Positions 33,743 through 44,789 of a DNA stretch of 55,829 nucleotides are shown piece by piece. The notes beneath the pieces are model-generated. The model searched no databases and was not told the DNA's origin. It saw nothing but the letters and a program-made list of their open reading frames with translations. Origin of the DNA: Methylobacterium sp. WL119 (GTDB lineage Bacteria > Pseudomonadota > Alphaproteobacteria > Rhizobiales > Beijerinckiaceae); NCBI RefSeq assembly GCF_008039875.1, contig NZ_VRUU01000022.1, forward strand, positions 1 through 55,829. Reading direction: 5' to 3'. Position numbers and translations under genes: made by a program. Every line of letters begins with the position of its first letter. Positions within the stretch are counted from its first letter, which is position 1.

Positions 33743-35121
33743 GCGGCGAGCCCCGAGGCGTCGGCGAGCAGCGGCGATCCCGGCTCGGCGGGCAGCAGCG
33801 TGCCATGATCGTCCGTCATCCCGAGGGCGTGCAGCCACGCCTCGAACTCGGGGGCGCGCTTGAGGCCCAGAACCTCGCGGACGTAGAGGGAGTCGTGGAA
33901 CGAGGTGGATTGGTAGTTCAGCATCACGTCGTCGGCGCCGGGCACGCCCATCACGTAGGTGCAGCCGGCCGCCCCCAGCAGCGTCAGCAGCACGTCCATG
34001 TCGTTCTGGTCGGCCTCGGCGTGGTTGGTGTAGCAGACGTCCACGCCGAGCGGGACGCCCATCAGCTTGCCGCAGAAGTGGTCCTCGAGCCCGGCGCGGA
34101 TGATCTCCTTGCCGTCGTAGAGGTATTCCGGCCCGATGAAGCCGACGACGGTGTTGACGAGAAGCGGCCGGAACGGGCGCGCCACCGCGTAGGCCCGCGC
34201 CTCCAGCGTCTGCTGGTCGATGCCGTGATGGGCGTTCGCGGACAGCGCCGAGCCCTGCCCGGTCTCGAAGTACATGCCGTTGTCGCCGACCGTCCCGCGC
34301 TTCAGCGCCAGCATCGCCTCGTGCGCCTCCTTCAGGATCGCCAGCGTGACGCCGAACCCGGCATTGGCGCCCTGCGTGCCGGCGATCGACTGGAACACGA
34401 GGTCGACCGGCAGCCCACGGTTCATCGCCTCGAGGGTGGTGGTGACGTGGGTCAGCACGCAGCCCTGCGTCGGGATCGCATGGCGCTGGATGATCGCGTC
34501 GAGGAGGTGGAGGAGCTTGCCCAGCGCGGCCACCGAGTCCGAGGCCGGGTTGATGCCGATCACCGCGTCGCCGCAGCCGTAGGACAACCCGTCGAGGATC
34601 GCCGCCGTGATCCCGGCGGGATCGTCGGTCGGGTGGTTCGGTTGCAGCCGCACGGCCATCGTGCCGGGCAGGCCGATGGTGTTGCGGAACCGGGTCACCA
34701 CCCGGCACTTCCGGGCGATCAGGATCAGGTCCTGATTGCGCGAGATCTTCGAGACCGCCGCCGCCATCTCCGGCGTGATCCCGGGCGCGATCCGCGCAAG
34801 CGTCTCGCTGGTCGCGACAAGCAGGAATTCGCGAAAGTCGCCGACGGTGAGGTGCGCGATCTCGGCGAACGCCGCCGCATCGTGGCCGTCGAGGATCAGC
34901 CGGGTGACATCGTCGTCCTCGTAGGCGATCAGGGGCTTGGCCAGGATCTCGCGCAGCGGCACGTCAGCGAGGCACCAGCGTGCGGCCGACCCCTCCTCCG
35001 CCGATTCCGCGGCGAGCCCCGCGAGCCGGTCGCCGGAGCGGACCGGCGTCGCCTTCGCCATCAGCTCGGCGAGGTCGGCGAACGCCCAGCTGCGCGGGCC
35101 GACGACGTGGCGGTAGGCCAT
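33739..35121 (-). CDS. eutB: Ethanolamine ammonia-lyase large subunit
   Basis: A 460-residue catalytic subunit of ethanolamine ammonia-lyase, close to the enterobacterial length. Recognisable stretches are RFRNTIGLPGTMAVRLQPNH, DGLSYGCGDAVIGINPASDS, GQGSALSANAHHGIDQQTLE and CYTNHAEADQNDMDVL. The enzyme needs coenzyme B12 and frees acetaldehyde and ammonia from ethanolamine, in the cytosol here. The start ATG has AAGGAC upstream. It is followed by eutC with an ATGA overlap. The upstream neighbour on the same strand is a transglutaminase-like gene 81 nt away, with no evident connection. No ethanolamine permease or regulator is visible in the window. Confidence 0.97.
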   Translation of the reverse strand: MAYRHVVGPRSWAFADLAELMAKATPVRSGDRLAGLAAESAEEGSAARWCLADVPLREILAKPLIAYEDDDVTRLILDGHDAAAFAEIAHLTVGDFREFLLVATSETLARIAPGITPEMAAAVSKISRNQDLILIARKCRVVTRFRNTIGLPGTMAVRLQPNHPTDDPAGITAAILDGLSYGCGDAVIGINPASDSVAALGKLLHLLDAIIQRHAIPTQGCVLTHVTTTLEAMNRGLPVDLVFQSIAGTQGANAGFGVTLAILKEAHEAMLALKRGTVGDNGMYFETGQGSALSANAHHGIDQQTLEARAYAVARPFRPLLVNTVVGFIGPEYLYDGKEIIRAGLEDHFCGKLMGVPLGVDVCYTNHAEADQNDMDVLLTLLGAAGCTYVMGVPGADDVMLNYQSTSFHDSLYVREVLGLKRAPEFEAWLHALGMTDDHGTLLPAEPGSPLLADASGLAA

Positions 35122-35202
35122 GGGAGTCCTTTATCGAACCAGCGGCAGGCCCTCTCCGCGAGGGAAAAAGAAGCATATGCCCTCCGTGTTCGATGGCGAA
35201 CC

Positions 35203-36063
35203 CTACGCCGCGCCCGCATGCGGCGCCGGCACCTCCGTTGAGATCGCGTCGACCGTGCGCTGGGGCGGGCTGCCGAGGCCGTCCGAGCGCGTGATGCGGA
35301 TCTGCTGGTTGACCGGCTGCATGTTGCCGTAGGGCGTCGAGAACGCGATCTCGGCGGCATCCCGGCCGACGCCGATGCGCACCAGGCCGTCGAGATCGGC
35401 CTGGCGGGTCGCGTCGAACAGCCACCAGCGCCCGTCGAGATAGGCCTCGAACACCGCGTGGAAGTCGCTCGGCACTAGGCCGTGCGCGTAGCAGGACACG
35501 AAGCGGGCGGGGATGCCCAGCGCGCGGCAGAAGGCGGTGCCGATATGCGCGAAGTCGCGGCACACGCCCGCGCGCTTGAGCAGGCTCTCGTCGGCGGTGG
35601 TCTCGCCGTCGCTGGTGCCCGGCTTGTAGGTCATGTGGTCGTGGATCCAGTTGCAGATCTGGTTGACCCGTTGATGCCCCTTCGGCAGCGCGCCGAACTC
35701 GGCCTGGGCGAACGGCGTCAGCCGATCGGACGAGACGAAGCGGCTCGGCAGCAGGAACGGCAGGATGTCGAGCGGCAGCGCCGAGATCGGCGTCTCGTTG
35801 ATCGTCGCCGGGTCGGCCCGGTGGACGGTGAGCTCGACCTCGGCGTTGTATTCCAGCGCGAATTGGCCCATCGGCACGTTGACGCCGAGGTAACGGTTGA
35901 GCAGATCGGGCGTCGTGTAGATGTCGCGCTTCAGGTTCCGCGTCAGCACGAGGGATTCGCTGAGAATCTCAAGGCTTCGCAGGCGCGCGACCTCCAGGTT
36001 GAAGATGAAGGTCGTGTCCGAAAGGATGTTGTAGGACAGGCTGCAGCCGAGAGTGTAGCGCAT
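35203..36063 (-). CDS. Transglutaminase-like cysteine peptidase family protein
   Basis: A 286-residue protein with a transglutaminase-like catalytic core. The triad motifs are the cysteine in SLLKRAGVCRDFAHIGTAFC, the histidine in LVPSDFHAVFEAYL and the aspartate in GRWWLFDATRQADLDGLV. An N-terminal beta-rich domain (about residues 1-130) precedes it, as in the bacterial DUF/transglutaminase_N group. No signal peptide is seen, so it is probably cytosolic. The substrate is unknown; such proteins cleave or link peptides. The ATG at 36061-36063 has CGGAGG seven nt upstream. It lies between lutC and eutB on the same strand. Confidence 0.88.
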   Translation of the reverse strand: MRYTLGCSLSYNILSDTTFIFNLEVARLRSLEILSESLVLTRNLKRDIYTTPDLLNRYLGVNVPMGQFALEYNAEVELTVHRADPATINETPISALPLDILPFLLPSRFVSSDRLTPFAQAEFGALPKGHQRVNQICNWIHDHMTYKPGTSDGETTADESLLKRAGVCRDFAHIGTAFCRALGIPARFVSCYAHGLVPSDFHAVFEAYLDGRWWLFDATRQADLDGLVRIGVGRDAAEIAFSTPYGNMQPVNQQIRITRSDGLGSPPQRTVDAISTEVPAPHAGAA

Positions 36064-36148
36064 CGGGCCTCCGTAGCGTTGCCGAGGGTCTAGCCCAAGC
36101 AAGGAGCACGCCCGTTCCGAGGTTCCCCGAGCTCGACGGCGCGATCGA

Positions 36149-36763
36149 TCAGGCGGCCCGAACGTCGCCGCGCGGCAACAGGACGACGGTCAGCGAGCGC
36201 ACGCCCTGCGCCCCGTGGATCAATACGCCCTCGATGTCGGCGGTGGCGGAGGGGCCGGTGTGCAGGACGGCGTAGGCCGCCCCGGCGAAGTCCGGCCGCT
36301 TGTAGGCCGCCTGGACGTTGACGACGATGTCGGCGGGGTCGAGCAGCACCACGAGGTGCTGGGCGAGGTAGGCCACCGCGTTCACCACCAGCTCGGCCTC
36401 GGTGAACAACACCGATCCGGTCTCGGCGATGCCGAAGCGGGCGCGCACGATCGCGACGTCGACGTCGTCGACCGCCTGCGGCCGGGTGACGGCGGAAAGG
36501 TCGCGGTTGCCGGCATGTTCCGGCACGGCGGAAGCGACGACCTTCGCCGCGTCCAGGCGCTCGCGCACGTGGCCGAGCGGATCGCCGGCGGGGCCGGCCT
36601 CGACCACGCGCCCGCCCATGCGCTTCAGTGCCTCGGTGAAGGCCGCGACGTGGTCGTCGGCGACCAGCGGGGCGAAGACCGGGACCTGCGGCAGCGGGTG
36701 GTCGCCGGCCGGCCGGTTCCGGCGGATCGCGGCCAGCGTCGCCGCGCGGGTGCCGGCGCTCAC
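36149..36763 (-). CDS. lutC: Lactate utilization protein LutC
   Basis: A 204-residue protein of the LutC/YkgG (DUF162) family, the third component of the LutABC L-lactate oxidation complex. Typical stretches are VAIVRARFGIAETGSVLF, VVLLDPADIVVNVQAAY and the terminal HGAQGVRSLTVVLLPR. The start is a GTG (36761-36763) that overlaps the lutB stop as GTGA. It ends the lutABC operon. A transglutaminase gene follows after 85 nt. No catalytic residue is established for this subunit. Confidence 0.93.
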   Translation of the reverse strand: MSAGTRAATLAAIRRNRPAGDHPLPQVPVFAPLVADDHVAAFTEALKRMGGRVVEAGPAGDPLGHVRERLDAAKVVASAVPEHAGNRDLSAVTRPQAVDDVDVAIVRARFGIAETGSVLFTEAELVVNAVAYLAQHLVVLLDPADIVVNVQAAYKRPDFAGAAYAVLHTGPSATADIEGVLIHGAQGVRSLTVVLLPRGDVRAA

Positions 36764-38343
36764 GACACGTCCTTCTTCGCCGCGCCGGCCATGCGGTTCT
36801 GCTTGTACCAGGCGTGGAAGCTCTGCTTCGGGGCGTCGGGCATCTCGCGCTTCTTCCCCCAGGTGTTGAGCGGGTTGTAGACGGCGAAGCGCGGCAGCGC
36901 GCGCAGCGCCGAATCCGCCGTGCCGATCGCCGCGCGGTAGGCGGCCGGGCGGCTCAGCACGGCGCCGGCCGCCTTCATCATGCCCTGCTTCAGGAGCGGG
37001 ATCTGGTGCTCCTCGGCCAGCACCTTGCGCCAGGCGAAGATCTGCTCATGGATGTTGATCTTCACCGGGCAGACGTTGGTGCAGGAGCCGTTCATCGTCG
37101 AGGAGAACGGCAGCGTCGAGTATTTCCGCTTGTTGAAGGTCGGGTCGATGATCAGGCCGATCGGCCCGGCATAGGTCGCCCCGTAGGAGAGCCCGCCCGA
37201 GCGGCGGTAGACCGGGCAGGTGTTCATGCAGGCGCCGCAGCGGATGCATTTCAGCGAGGTCCAGAACTCCTCCATGCCGAGGCGCTCGGAGCGGCCGTTG
37301 TCGACCAACACGTAGTGCATCTCGGTGCCCGGCCGCGGCCCGCGGAAATGCGAGGTGTACTGGGTGATCGGCGAGCCGAGCGCCGAGCGCGACAGCAGGC
37401 GGATGAAGACGCCGAGATCCTCGATGCGCGGAATGATCTTCTCGATGCCGATCGAGTGGATCTGCAGCGGCGGCACGTTGCCGGAGAGGTCGGCGTTGCC
37501 CTCGTTGGTGCAGGTGACGACCGTGCCGGTCTCGGCGATGGCGAAGTTGCAGCCGGTCATCCCGGCATCGGCGTTGAGGATGTAGGGGCGCGTGGTCTCG
37601 CGCTGGCTCTCGGCGAGGTAGTGTGCGTCGTCGTTGTCCGGGTCGGTGCCCAGCGTCTTCGCGAAGACCTCGGCGACGTCCATCCGGGTCTTGTGGACGG
37701 CCGGCGCCACGATGTGGCTCGGCTCCTCGTTGTCGAGCTGCTGGATGCGCTCGCCGAGATCGGTCTCGATGATCTCGATCCCGCTGGCCGCCATGTGGTG
37801 CCGGAAGCCGCACTCCTCGGTGAGCATCGACTTCGACTTCACCAGCGTCCTCGCGCCGTGGCTGCGGAGGATCTCGAGCACGATGCGGTTGTGGTCGGCC
37901 CCGTCCGCGGCCCAGTGGACGTGGACGCCGTTGGCCTTCGCCGCCGCCTCGAACTGCTCGAGATAGGTATCGAGGCGGCTCAGCGTGTGCGCCTTGATGC
38001 TCGAGGCGATCTCGCGAAGCTCCTCCCATTCGGGGATGCCGTGGGCCGAGACGTCGCGCTTCTTGCGCAGGTCCCACAGGCGCTCGTCGTGCGCCGCCTG
38101 ATGCAGCGGCGCGGCGAGGAAGCGCTCGGCGGCCTCGCCCTGGTCGATCGGCCGGTTGCCGCGGATCTTGGCCCCGCGCGGCTGCGGCTCGCGCGTCTTC
38201 GGCGCGGCGATCGGCTTCGAGGCCGCCTCGGCGTGCTGGAGGCGGCCGCCGTCCTGGTGGCGCTCGCTCTCGTCGACGGGCGCGCGGACCTCGGGATGGA
38301 TCATGCCGCCGGTCTCGCGGGGCGTGAGATCTTCGATGCTCAT
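36760..38343 (-). CDS. lutB: Lactate utilization iron-sulfur protein LutB
   Basis: A 527-residue Fe-S protein, the likely electron-transfer core of the LutABC system that oxidises L-lactate to pyruvate. It has an N-terminal DUF162-type domain (TLVKSKSMLTEECGFRHHM, GTVVTCTNEGNADLSGNVPP) and then two cluster motifs: CIRCGACMNTCPVYRRSGG (near residue 375) and GSCTNVCPVKINIHEQI. The first about 60 residues are an extra hydrophilic, Glu/Arg/Pro-rich extension not usual in the Bacillus protein. The ATG overlaps the lutA stop (ATGA). Some annotators call this the LutB/LldF family protein. Confidence 0.95.
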   Translation of the reverse strand: MSIEDLTPRETGGMIHPEVRAPVDESERHQDGGRLQHAEAASKPIAAPKTREPQPRGAKIRGNRPIDQGEAAERFLAAPLHQAAHDERLWDLRKKRDVSAHGIPEWEELREIASSIKAHTLSRLDTYLEQFEAAAKANGVHVHWAADGADHNRIVLEILRSHGARTLVKSKSMLTEECGFRHHMAASGIEIIETDLGERIQQLDNEEPSHIVAPAVHKTRMDVAEVFAKTLGTDPDNDDAHYLAESQRETTRPYILNADAGMTGCNFAIAETGTVVTCTNEGNADLSGNVPPLQIHSIGIEKIIPRIEDLGVFIRLLSRSALGSPITQYTSHFRGPRPGTEMHYVLVDNGRSERLGMEEFWTSLKCIRCGACMNTCPVYRRSGGLSYGATYAGPIGLIIDPTFNKRKYSTLPFSSTMNGSCTNVCPVKINIHEQIFAWRKVLAEEHQIPLLKQGMMKAAGAVLSRPAAYRAAIGTADSALRALPRFAVYNPLNTWGKKREMPDAPKQSFHAWYKQNRMAGAAKKDVS

Positions 38344-39083
38344 GCGGCGGCTCCGTTGAGGACCTGCGCGATGTGGATGTACTTCAGCGGCACGCCGAGG
38401 CGCTCGGCGCAGCCCTTCTGATGCATCATGCACGAGGAATCGGCCGAGACGACGTAGGCCGCCCCGGCGCGCGCCTGATCGGTCACCTTGTCGTAGCCCA
38501 TCTTGGCGGAGACCGCCGGCTCGAACACCGAGAAGGTGCCGCCGAAGCCGCAGCACTCGTCGGGCCGCGTCAGCGACACGATCTCGATGCCCTTCACCTT
38601 GGAGAGCAGGTCGAGCGGCTTCGAGTAGGGCGGCGCGACGATCTCGGAGGGCCGGGCGTGGTGGATGCCGCGCAGGGCATTGCAGTTCGAGTGGTAGGCG
38701 ACCTTGTGCGGGAACGACGCCCAGGGGAACTCCTCGATCTTCAGCACGTCGTGCAGGAACTCGACCAGCTCGAAGGTCTTGCGCCGCACGCCGACCACCT
38801 CCTCCGTCTGCGGGATCGCGGTGAGGTGCTCGCGGACCTGGTGCACGCAGCTGCCCGAGGGCGCGACGACGTAATCGAACGGGGCGAAGTTCTTGACGAA
38901 CAGGGCTTCCGTGGCGGCGGCCTCCGCGTGGCAGCCGGTGTTGGTCATCGGCTGGCCGCAGCAGGTCTGGTCGAACGGGTACGCCACGTCGAGCCCGAGT
39001 CGCTCCAGCAGTTCGAGCGTGGCGATGCCGACCTCCGGCTCGAAGGCGTCGACGTAACAGGGGACGAACAGTCCGATCCGCAT
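38340..39083 (-). CDS. lutA: Lactate utilization protein LutA
   Basis: A 247-residue protein with two CCG (cysteine-rich) domains: DQTCCGQPMTNTGC (about residue 40) and DECCGFGGTFSVFEPAVSAK (about residue 165). CCG domains bind Fe-S clusters in heterodisulfide-reductase-like and LutA/GlpC proteins. It is the first gene of lutABC and is predicted to act with LutB and LutC in L-lactate oxidation. The ATG at 39081-39083 opens MRIGLFVPCYVDAFEP, the standard N-terminus. It follows an MDR oxidoreductase gene by 62 nt on the same strand. No LldR-type regulator is adjacent. Confidence 0.95.
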   Translation of the reverse strand: MRIGLFVPCYVDAFEPEVGIATLELLERLGLDVAYPFDQTCCGQPMTNTGCHAEAAATEALFVKNFAPFDYVVAPSGSCVHQVREHLTAIPQTEEVVGVRRKTFELVEFLHDVLKIEEFPWASFPHKVAYHSNCNALRGIHHARPSEIVAPPYSKPLDLLSKVKGIEIVSLTRPDECCGFGGTFSVFEPAVSAKMGYDKVTDQARAGAAYVVSADSSCMMHQKGCAERLGVPLKYIHIAQVLNGAAA

Positions 39084-39145
39084 GTTCCTGCCATCTTCCT
39101 CGGCCGATTCCCCCGGCCGTCCGCGTCGGCCGCTCGCCGACGCCC

Positions 39146-40165
39146 TCAGGCGCCGACCTCGACCAGCAGCTTGCCGAAGTTGCCGCCGGTGTAGAGGCTG
39201 TCGAGGTGCTCGAGCGCCCGCTCGAGGCCCGGCCGGACGTCCTGCCGGGTCTTGATCCGGCCTTCCGCCATCCAGCCGCCGAGCGCCTGCACCGCCTCGT
39301 CCCAGCGCGCGGCGTAGTCGGTGACGATGAAGCCCTGCACCGTGAGCCGGCGCATCAGCATCTGCCGCCACGCCGCGGACGCCGCCGGCCCCGGGCGCTC
39401 CGCGGTGTCGTTGTAGGAGGCGATCAGGCCGCACAGCGGCATCCGCCCGAAAAGGCGCATCCGGGCGAACACCGCGTCTGAGACCGCCCCGCCGACCTGC
39501 TCGAAGTTGATGTCGACGCCGTCGGGCGCCAGCGCGTCGAGGCGGGCGCCGACATCCTCGCTGCGGTAGTCGATCGCCGCGTCGAACCCGAGCTCGTCGA
39601 CGACGAACCGGCACTTCTCCGGGCCGCCGGCGATGCCGATCACCCGGCAGCCCTTGATCTTGCCGATCTGCCCGACGATCTGGCCGACGCCGCCGGCGGC
39701 GGCCGAGACCACCAGGGTCTCGCCGGCCTTGGGGCGGCCGATGTCGAGCAGGCCAAAATACGCCGTCGGGCCGACGAGGCCGAACACGCCGAAGCCCACC
39801 GAGAGCGGCACGCCCGGCGGCAGGGCGAGGGGCTGCAGGCCCTGGCCGTCGGTGACCATGTGGTCGGCCCAGGCGCCCATCCCGGCATAGAGCGCGCCGA
39901 CCTCGACCCCGTCCTTCCGGCTCTCGACCACCCGGCCGGCGACGAGGCCCCGCATCGGCTCGCCGAGGCCGACCGGCGGCATGTACTGTTCGGCGTCGCT
40001 CATCCAGATCCGGTTCGTCGGATCGAGCGACAGGTACAGGACCTGCAGCAGGAACTGCCCGGGCTGCAGCTCGGGCAGCGCCTCCGAGCCGTAGGCGAGG
40101 TCGCCCTCGGCGATCGTGCCGACGGGGCGGCGCGCGAGGCGCCAGATGTTCCGCTGCCGGGCCAT
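39146..40165 (-). CDS. NADP-dependent zinc-free oxidoreductase (MDR, prostaglandin-reductase-like)
   Basis: A 339-residue medium-chain oxidoreductase without zinc ligands. It has the family N-terminus LQVLYLSLDPTNRIWMSD, the cofactor motif LVVSAAAGGVGQIVGQIGKI (with the AAxGxxG pattern used for NADPH), and the C-terminal SLYTGGNFGKLLVEVG. Relatives such as YncB/CurA reduce alpha,beta-unsaturated aldehydes and ketones. The start ATG (40163-40165) has GGGAGG upstream. It lies between poxB and lutA on the same strand, with 62-73-nt gaps. A role linked to pyruvate or lactate metabolism is not implied by the sequence. Confidence 0.9.
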   Translation of the reverse strand: MARQRNIWRLARRPVGTIAEGDLAYGSEALPELQPGQFLLQVLYLSLDPTNRIWMSDAEQYMPPVGLGEPMRGLVAGRVVESRKDGVEVGALYAGMGAWADHMVTDGQGLQPLALPPGVPLSVGFGVFGLVGPTAYFGLLDIGRPKAGETLVVSAAAGGVGQIVGQIGKIKGCRVIGIAGGPEKCRFVVDELGFDAAIDYRSEDVGARLDALAPDGVDINFEQVGGAVSDAVFARMRLFGRMPLCGLIASYNDTAERPGPAASAAWRQMLMRRLTVQGFIVTDYAARWDEAVQALGGWMAEGRIKTRQDVRPGLERALEHLDSLYTGGNFGKLLVEVGA

Positions 40166-40237
40166 GCGCGCCCTCCCGTATGTCTCGAACGCGCCATGCG
40201 CGCGCCGCGGCGCGCCCTGGAACGATTTCAATCCGGT

Positions 40238-41971
40238 CTATCGAATCAGGTTGGTCTTGGCGAGGTCGAGGACCGCGTCACCGCGTCCGCTCATCACCGC
40301 GCGCAGCATGTAGAGGCTGAAGCCCTTGACCTGCTGCCCGTCGATCTTGGGCGGGATCGACAGCTCGTTGCGCGCCACCGCCACGTCGAGCAGCGACGGG
40401 CCGTCGAAGGCCAGGAACTCGCGGATCGCGCCTTCCAGTTCGCCCGGATCCTCGACGCGGATCGCGAAGATGCCGGCCGCCCGCGACATCGCGGCAAAGT
40501 CGGGGTTGTCCAGCGCGACGCCGGTCTCGAGGTAGCCCGCGGCCTTCATCTCCATCTCGACGAAGCCGAGCGAGCCGTTGTTGAACACCACCACCTTCAG
40601 CGGCAGCCGATGCTGGCGCAGCGTCAGGAAGTCGCCCATCAGCATGCTGAAGCCGCCGTCGCCGCACAGCGCGATCACCTCGCGCCGGGGCGAGGCGGCC
40701 TGGACGCCGATACCCTGCACCATGGCGTTGGCCATCGAGCCGTGCACCCAGGAGCCGATGAGGCGGCGCCGGCCGTTCATCTTGAGGTAGCGCGCCGCCC
40801 AGATCGTCGGGGTGCCGACGTCGGCGGTGAAGACCGCGTCGTCGGCGGCCGCCTCGCTTAAGAGACGGGTGAGGTGCTGCGGGTGGATCGGCTTGCGCCC
40901 GGGCTTGCCCTCCGCCAGCTCGTCGAGGCCGGCGCGCGCCTTGGCGTAGTGCTTGAGGCTGCCGTCGAGCCAGGCGCGGTCGGTCTTGACCGCAAGCTTC
41001 GGCAGCAGCGCCTGGATCGTGGCGCCGACGTCGCCGACGAGGCCGAGGTCGAGCCGGCAGCGGCGCCCGAGCTCCTCCGGGCGCAGGTCCACCTGCGCCA
41101 CCTTCGCGTCGGCCGGGTAGAACTGCTTGTAGGGAAAGCCGGTGCCGAGCATCAGCAGGGTCTCGCAGCCGTGCATGGCCGCGTAGCCGGACGAGAACCC
41201 GATCAGCCCGGTCATGCCGACGTCGTAGGGGTTGTCGTACTCGACGTATTCCTTGCCGCCGAGCGCGTGGACGATCGGGCTCTTCAGGGCCTCGGCCAGC
41301 TGCAGCAGCTCGGCATGCGCGCCCGCGCAGCCTCGCCCGCAGAGCAGCGTGATCTTCTTCGCGCCGTTGAGGAGCGCGGCGAGCGCGTCCAGGTCGGCCT
41401 CGGCCGGCCGCACCACGGGCTTCGGGGGCACGAGGCCGGCCTTTGTCGCGACCGCGCGGGCCGGCGCGTCCTTGAGCGCGACGTCGCCGGGGATGACGAC
41501 GACCGCGACGCCGCGCTGCCCGATCGCGGCGCGCATCGCGTTCTCCAGCACGTAGGGAAGCTGGGCGGGGTCGGAGACCTGCTCGCAGTAGTGGCTGCAG
41601 CCGCGGAACAGCTCGGTCGGGTGCGTCTCCTGGAAGTAGCCCGAGCCGATCTCGGCCGACGGGATGTGCGCCACGATCGCCAGGACGGGCGTGCGCGAGC
41701 GGTGGCAATCGTAGAGGCCGTTGATGAGGTGGACGTGGCCGGGGCCGCACGAGCCGGCGCAGACCGCGAGTTCGCCGGTGATCTGGCTCTCGGCGCCGGC
41801 CGCGAAGGCCCCGGATTCCTCGTGGCGGACGTGGATCCACGCGATCACGCCGCGGGCCCGGATCGCTTCGGTGATCGCGTTCAGGCTGTCGCCGACGACC
41901 CCGTAGATGCGCCGGACGCCGGCTTCCTGCAGGGTCTCGACGACGTGGTCGGCGACGGTGGTGATCCGCAT
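40238..41971 (-). CDS. poxB: Pyruvate dehydrogenase (quinone) / pyruvate oxidase, TPP enzyme
   Basis: A 577-residue thiamine-diphosphate flavoenzyme. The catalytic glutamate is in [19 protein letters not shown], and the TPP/Mg motif starts at [18 protein letters not shown] and ends at [11 protein letters not shown]. The C-terminus, [20 protein letters not shown] then [10 protein letters not shown], closely recalls the lipid-binding tail of E. coli PoxB. It would decarboxylate pyruvate to acetate and CO2 and reduce ubiquinone at the membrane. The ATG at 41969-41971 opens [12 protein letters not shown]. Other TPP oxidases (acetolactate synthase, sulfoacetaldehyde acetyltransferase) are less likely given this C-terminus. 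It is followed downstream by the MDR gene and lutABC. Confidence 0.88.
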   Translation of the reverse strand: MRITTVADHVVETLQEAGVRRIYGVVGDSLNAITEAIRARGVIAWIHVRHEESGAFAAGAESQITGELAVCAGSCGPGHVHLINGLYDCHRSRTPVLAIVAHIPSAEIGSGYFQETHPTELFRGCSHYCEQVSDPAQLPYVLENAMRAAIGQRGVAVVVIPGDVALKDAPARAVATKAGLVPPKPVVRPAEADLDALAALLNGAKKITLLCGRGCAGAHAELLQLAEALKSPIVHALGGKEYVEYDNPYDVGMTGLIGFSSGYAAMHGCETLLMLGTGFPYKQFYPADAKVAQVDLRPEELGRRCRLDLGLVGDVGATIQALLPKLAVKTDRAWLDGSLKHYAKARAGLDELAEGKPGRKPIHPQHLTRLLSEAAADDAVFTADVGTPTIWAARYLKMNGRRRLIGSWVHGSMANAMVQGIGVQAASPRREVIALCGDGGFSMLMGDFLTLRQHRLPLKVVVFNNGSLGFVEMEMKAAGYLETGVALDNPDFAAMSRAAGIFAIRVEDPGELEGAIREFLAFDGPSLLDVAVARNELSIPPKIDGQQVKGFSLYMLRAVMSGRGDAVLDLAKTNLIR

Positions 41972-42051
41972 CGGTTCGGCTCCGGTTTTCGGAGGGCGAA
42001 CCTTTTGCGGTGCAGCGCGGTTCCGGCTCGTGGATCGGGGCCGGTGACGGC

Positions 42052-42651
42052 TCAATCGCCGATGTCGCTCACGCGCGGCGCCACGACGGCGAAGAGATCG
42101 GCGAGCGCGGCGAGGCTCGCGGCCTGCACCGCGGCCGCCGCCACCACGGATCCGTCGGGTGCCGGCAGGTCGCGGGTGGCTGTGGTCGACGCGACCACCG
42201 TCGGCTTGAAGCCGAGGCTGAAGGCGGCGCGCGCCGTGGAGTTGACGCACATATGCGTCATGAAGCCAGCGACGATCAGGTCTGTGACACCGAGCGCTTT
42301 CAACCGCGCTTCGAGATCAGTGCCGACGAAGGCGCTCGGATAGGCCTTCGTGACGATCGCCTCGTCACCCTCGGGCGCGACCGGGTCGGCGAACTGTCCG
42401 ATCGGCGCAGTCAGGTCGTAGGGCGAGCCCGGCCCGGCATCGTGCCGAACGTGGATGATCGGAATGCCGGCGCCCCGCGCCCGCGCGAGCAGCCCCCTCG
42501 CCTCCGCGATGGCGGGCTCGACGTTCTCGAGGCGCATCACGCCATCCAGATAGGTGTTTTGAAGGTCGATCATCAGCAGGGCCGAACCCGCGAGGCCCGC
42601 CGGCTCAGCGCCGAGACCAGACAGACCGCGCAACGTCTTGAGATCGGTCAC
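42052..42651 (-). CDS. Isochorismatase-fold cysteine hydrolase
   Basis: A 199-residue hydrolase of the isochorismatase superfamily with the complete Asp-Lys-Cys set: [13 protein letters not shown] (Asp28), [16 protein letters not shown] (Lys) and [20 protein letters not shown] (nucleophilic Cys). Such enzymes usually hydrolyse amides such as nicotinamide, carbamoyl compounds or ureidoacids. The substrate here is unknown. The start is a GTG with GGGAG upstream. It lies between lepA and poxB on the same strand; context gives no clue to its substrate. Confidence 0.88.
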   Translation of the reverse strand: MTDLKTLRGLSGLGAEPAGLAGSALLMIDLQNTYLDGVMRLENVEPAIAEARGLLARARGAGIPIIHVRHDAGPGSPYDLTAPIGQFADPVAPEGDEAIVTKAYPSAFVGTDLEARLKALGVTDLIVAGFMTHMCVNSTARAAFSLGFKPTVVASTTATRDLPAPDGSVVAAAAVQAASLAALADLFAVVAPRVSDIGD

Positions 42652-42712
42652 CGCGCGTCTCCCGCCTCGATCGGTCTGCCGCTTTCAGCGCTGAAGCGTA
42701 GGGCCGAAAAGC

Positions 42713-44518
<1,806 letters not shown>

Positions 44519-44789
44519 CGATGCGGATCTCCGGCGCGCGTGCGGCCGGCCGAAGGGCCATCGCTGCGCGCCGTCTGATGTGAGGAGGCGGTGTCGGTCG
44601 CCCGCGGGATAGCAGCCGCGGGGGAGAGCGCCAAGCGCGGGCGTCGTCGCGGGGCGAAAGAGGGCGTGCAGACCCGCTCAGCGCCGCGCTCCGCGCCTCG
44701 GCCCTTCGGTTTCCGCACGTTCCGCCCTATCTAGAGAGCTTCCCTCCGCGCAATCCCGTGCCTTGGGCTACGAAGCGGAAGGCCCCCGA

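Noticed and set aside
42684..42695. Perfect palindrome TTCAGCGCTGAA after lepA as a terminator
   Set aside because: It has no loop and no T-run, so it cannot form a normal intrinsic terminator; it may be chance or a protein-binding site.
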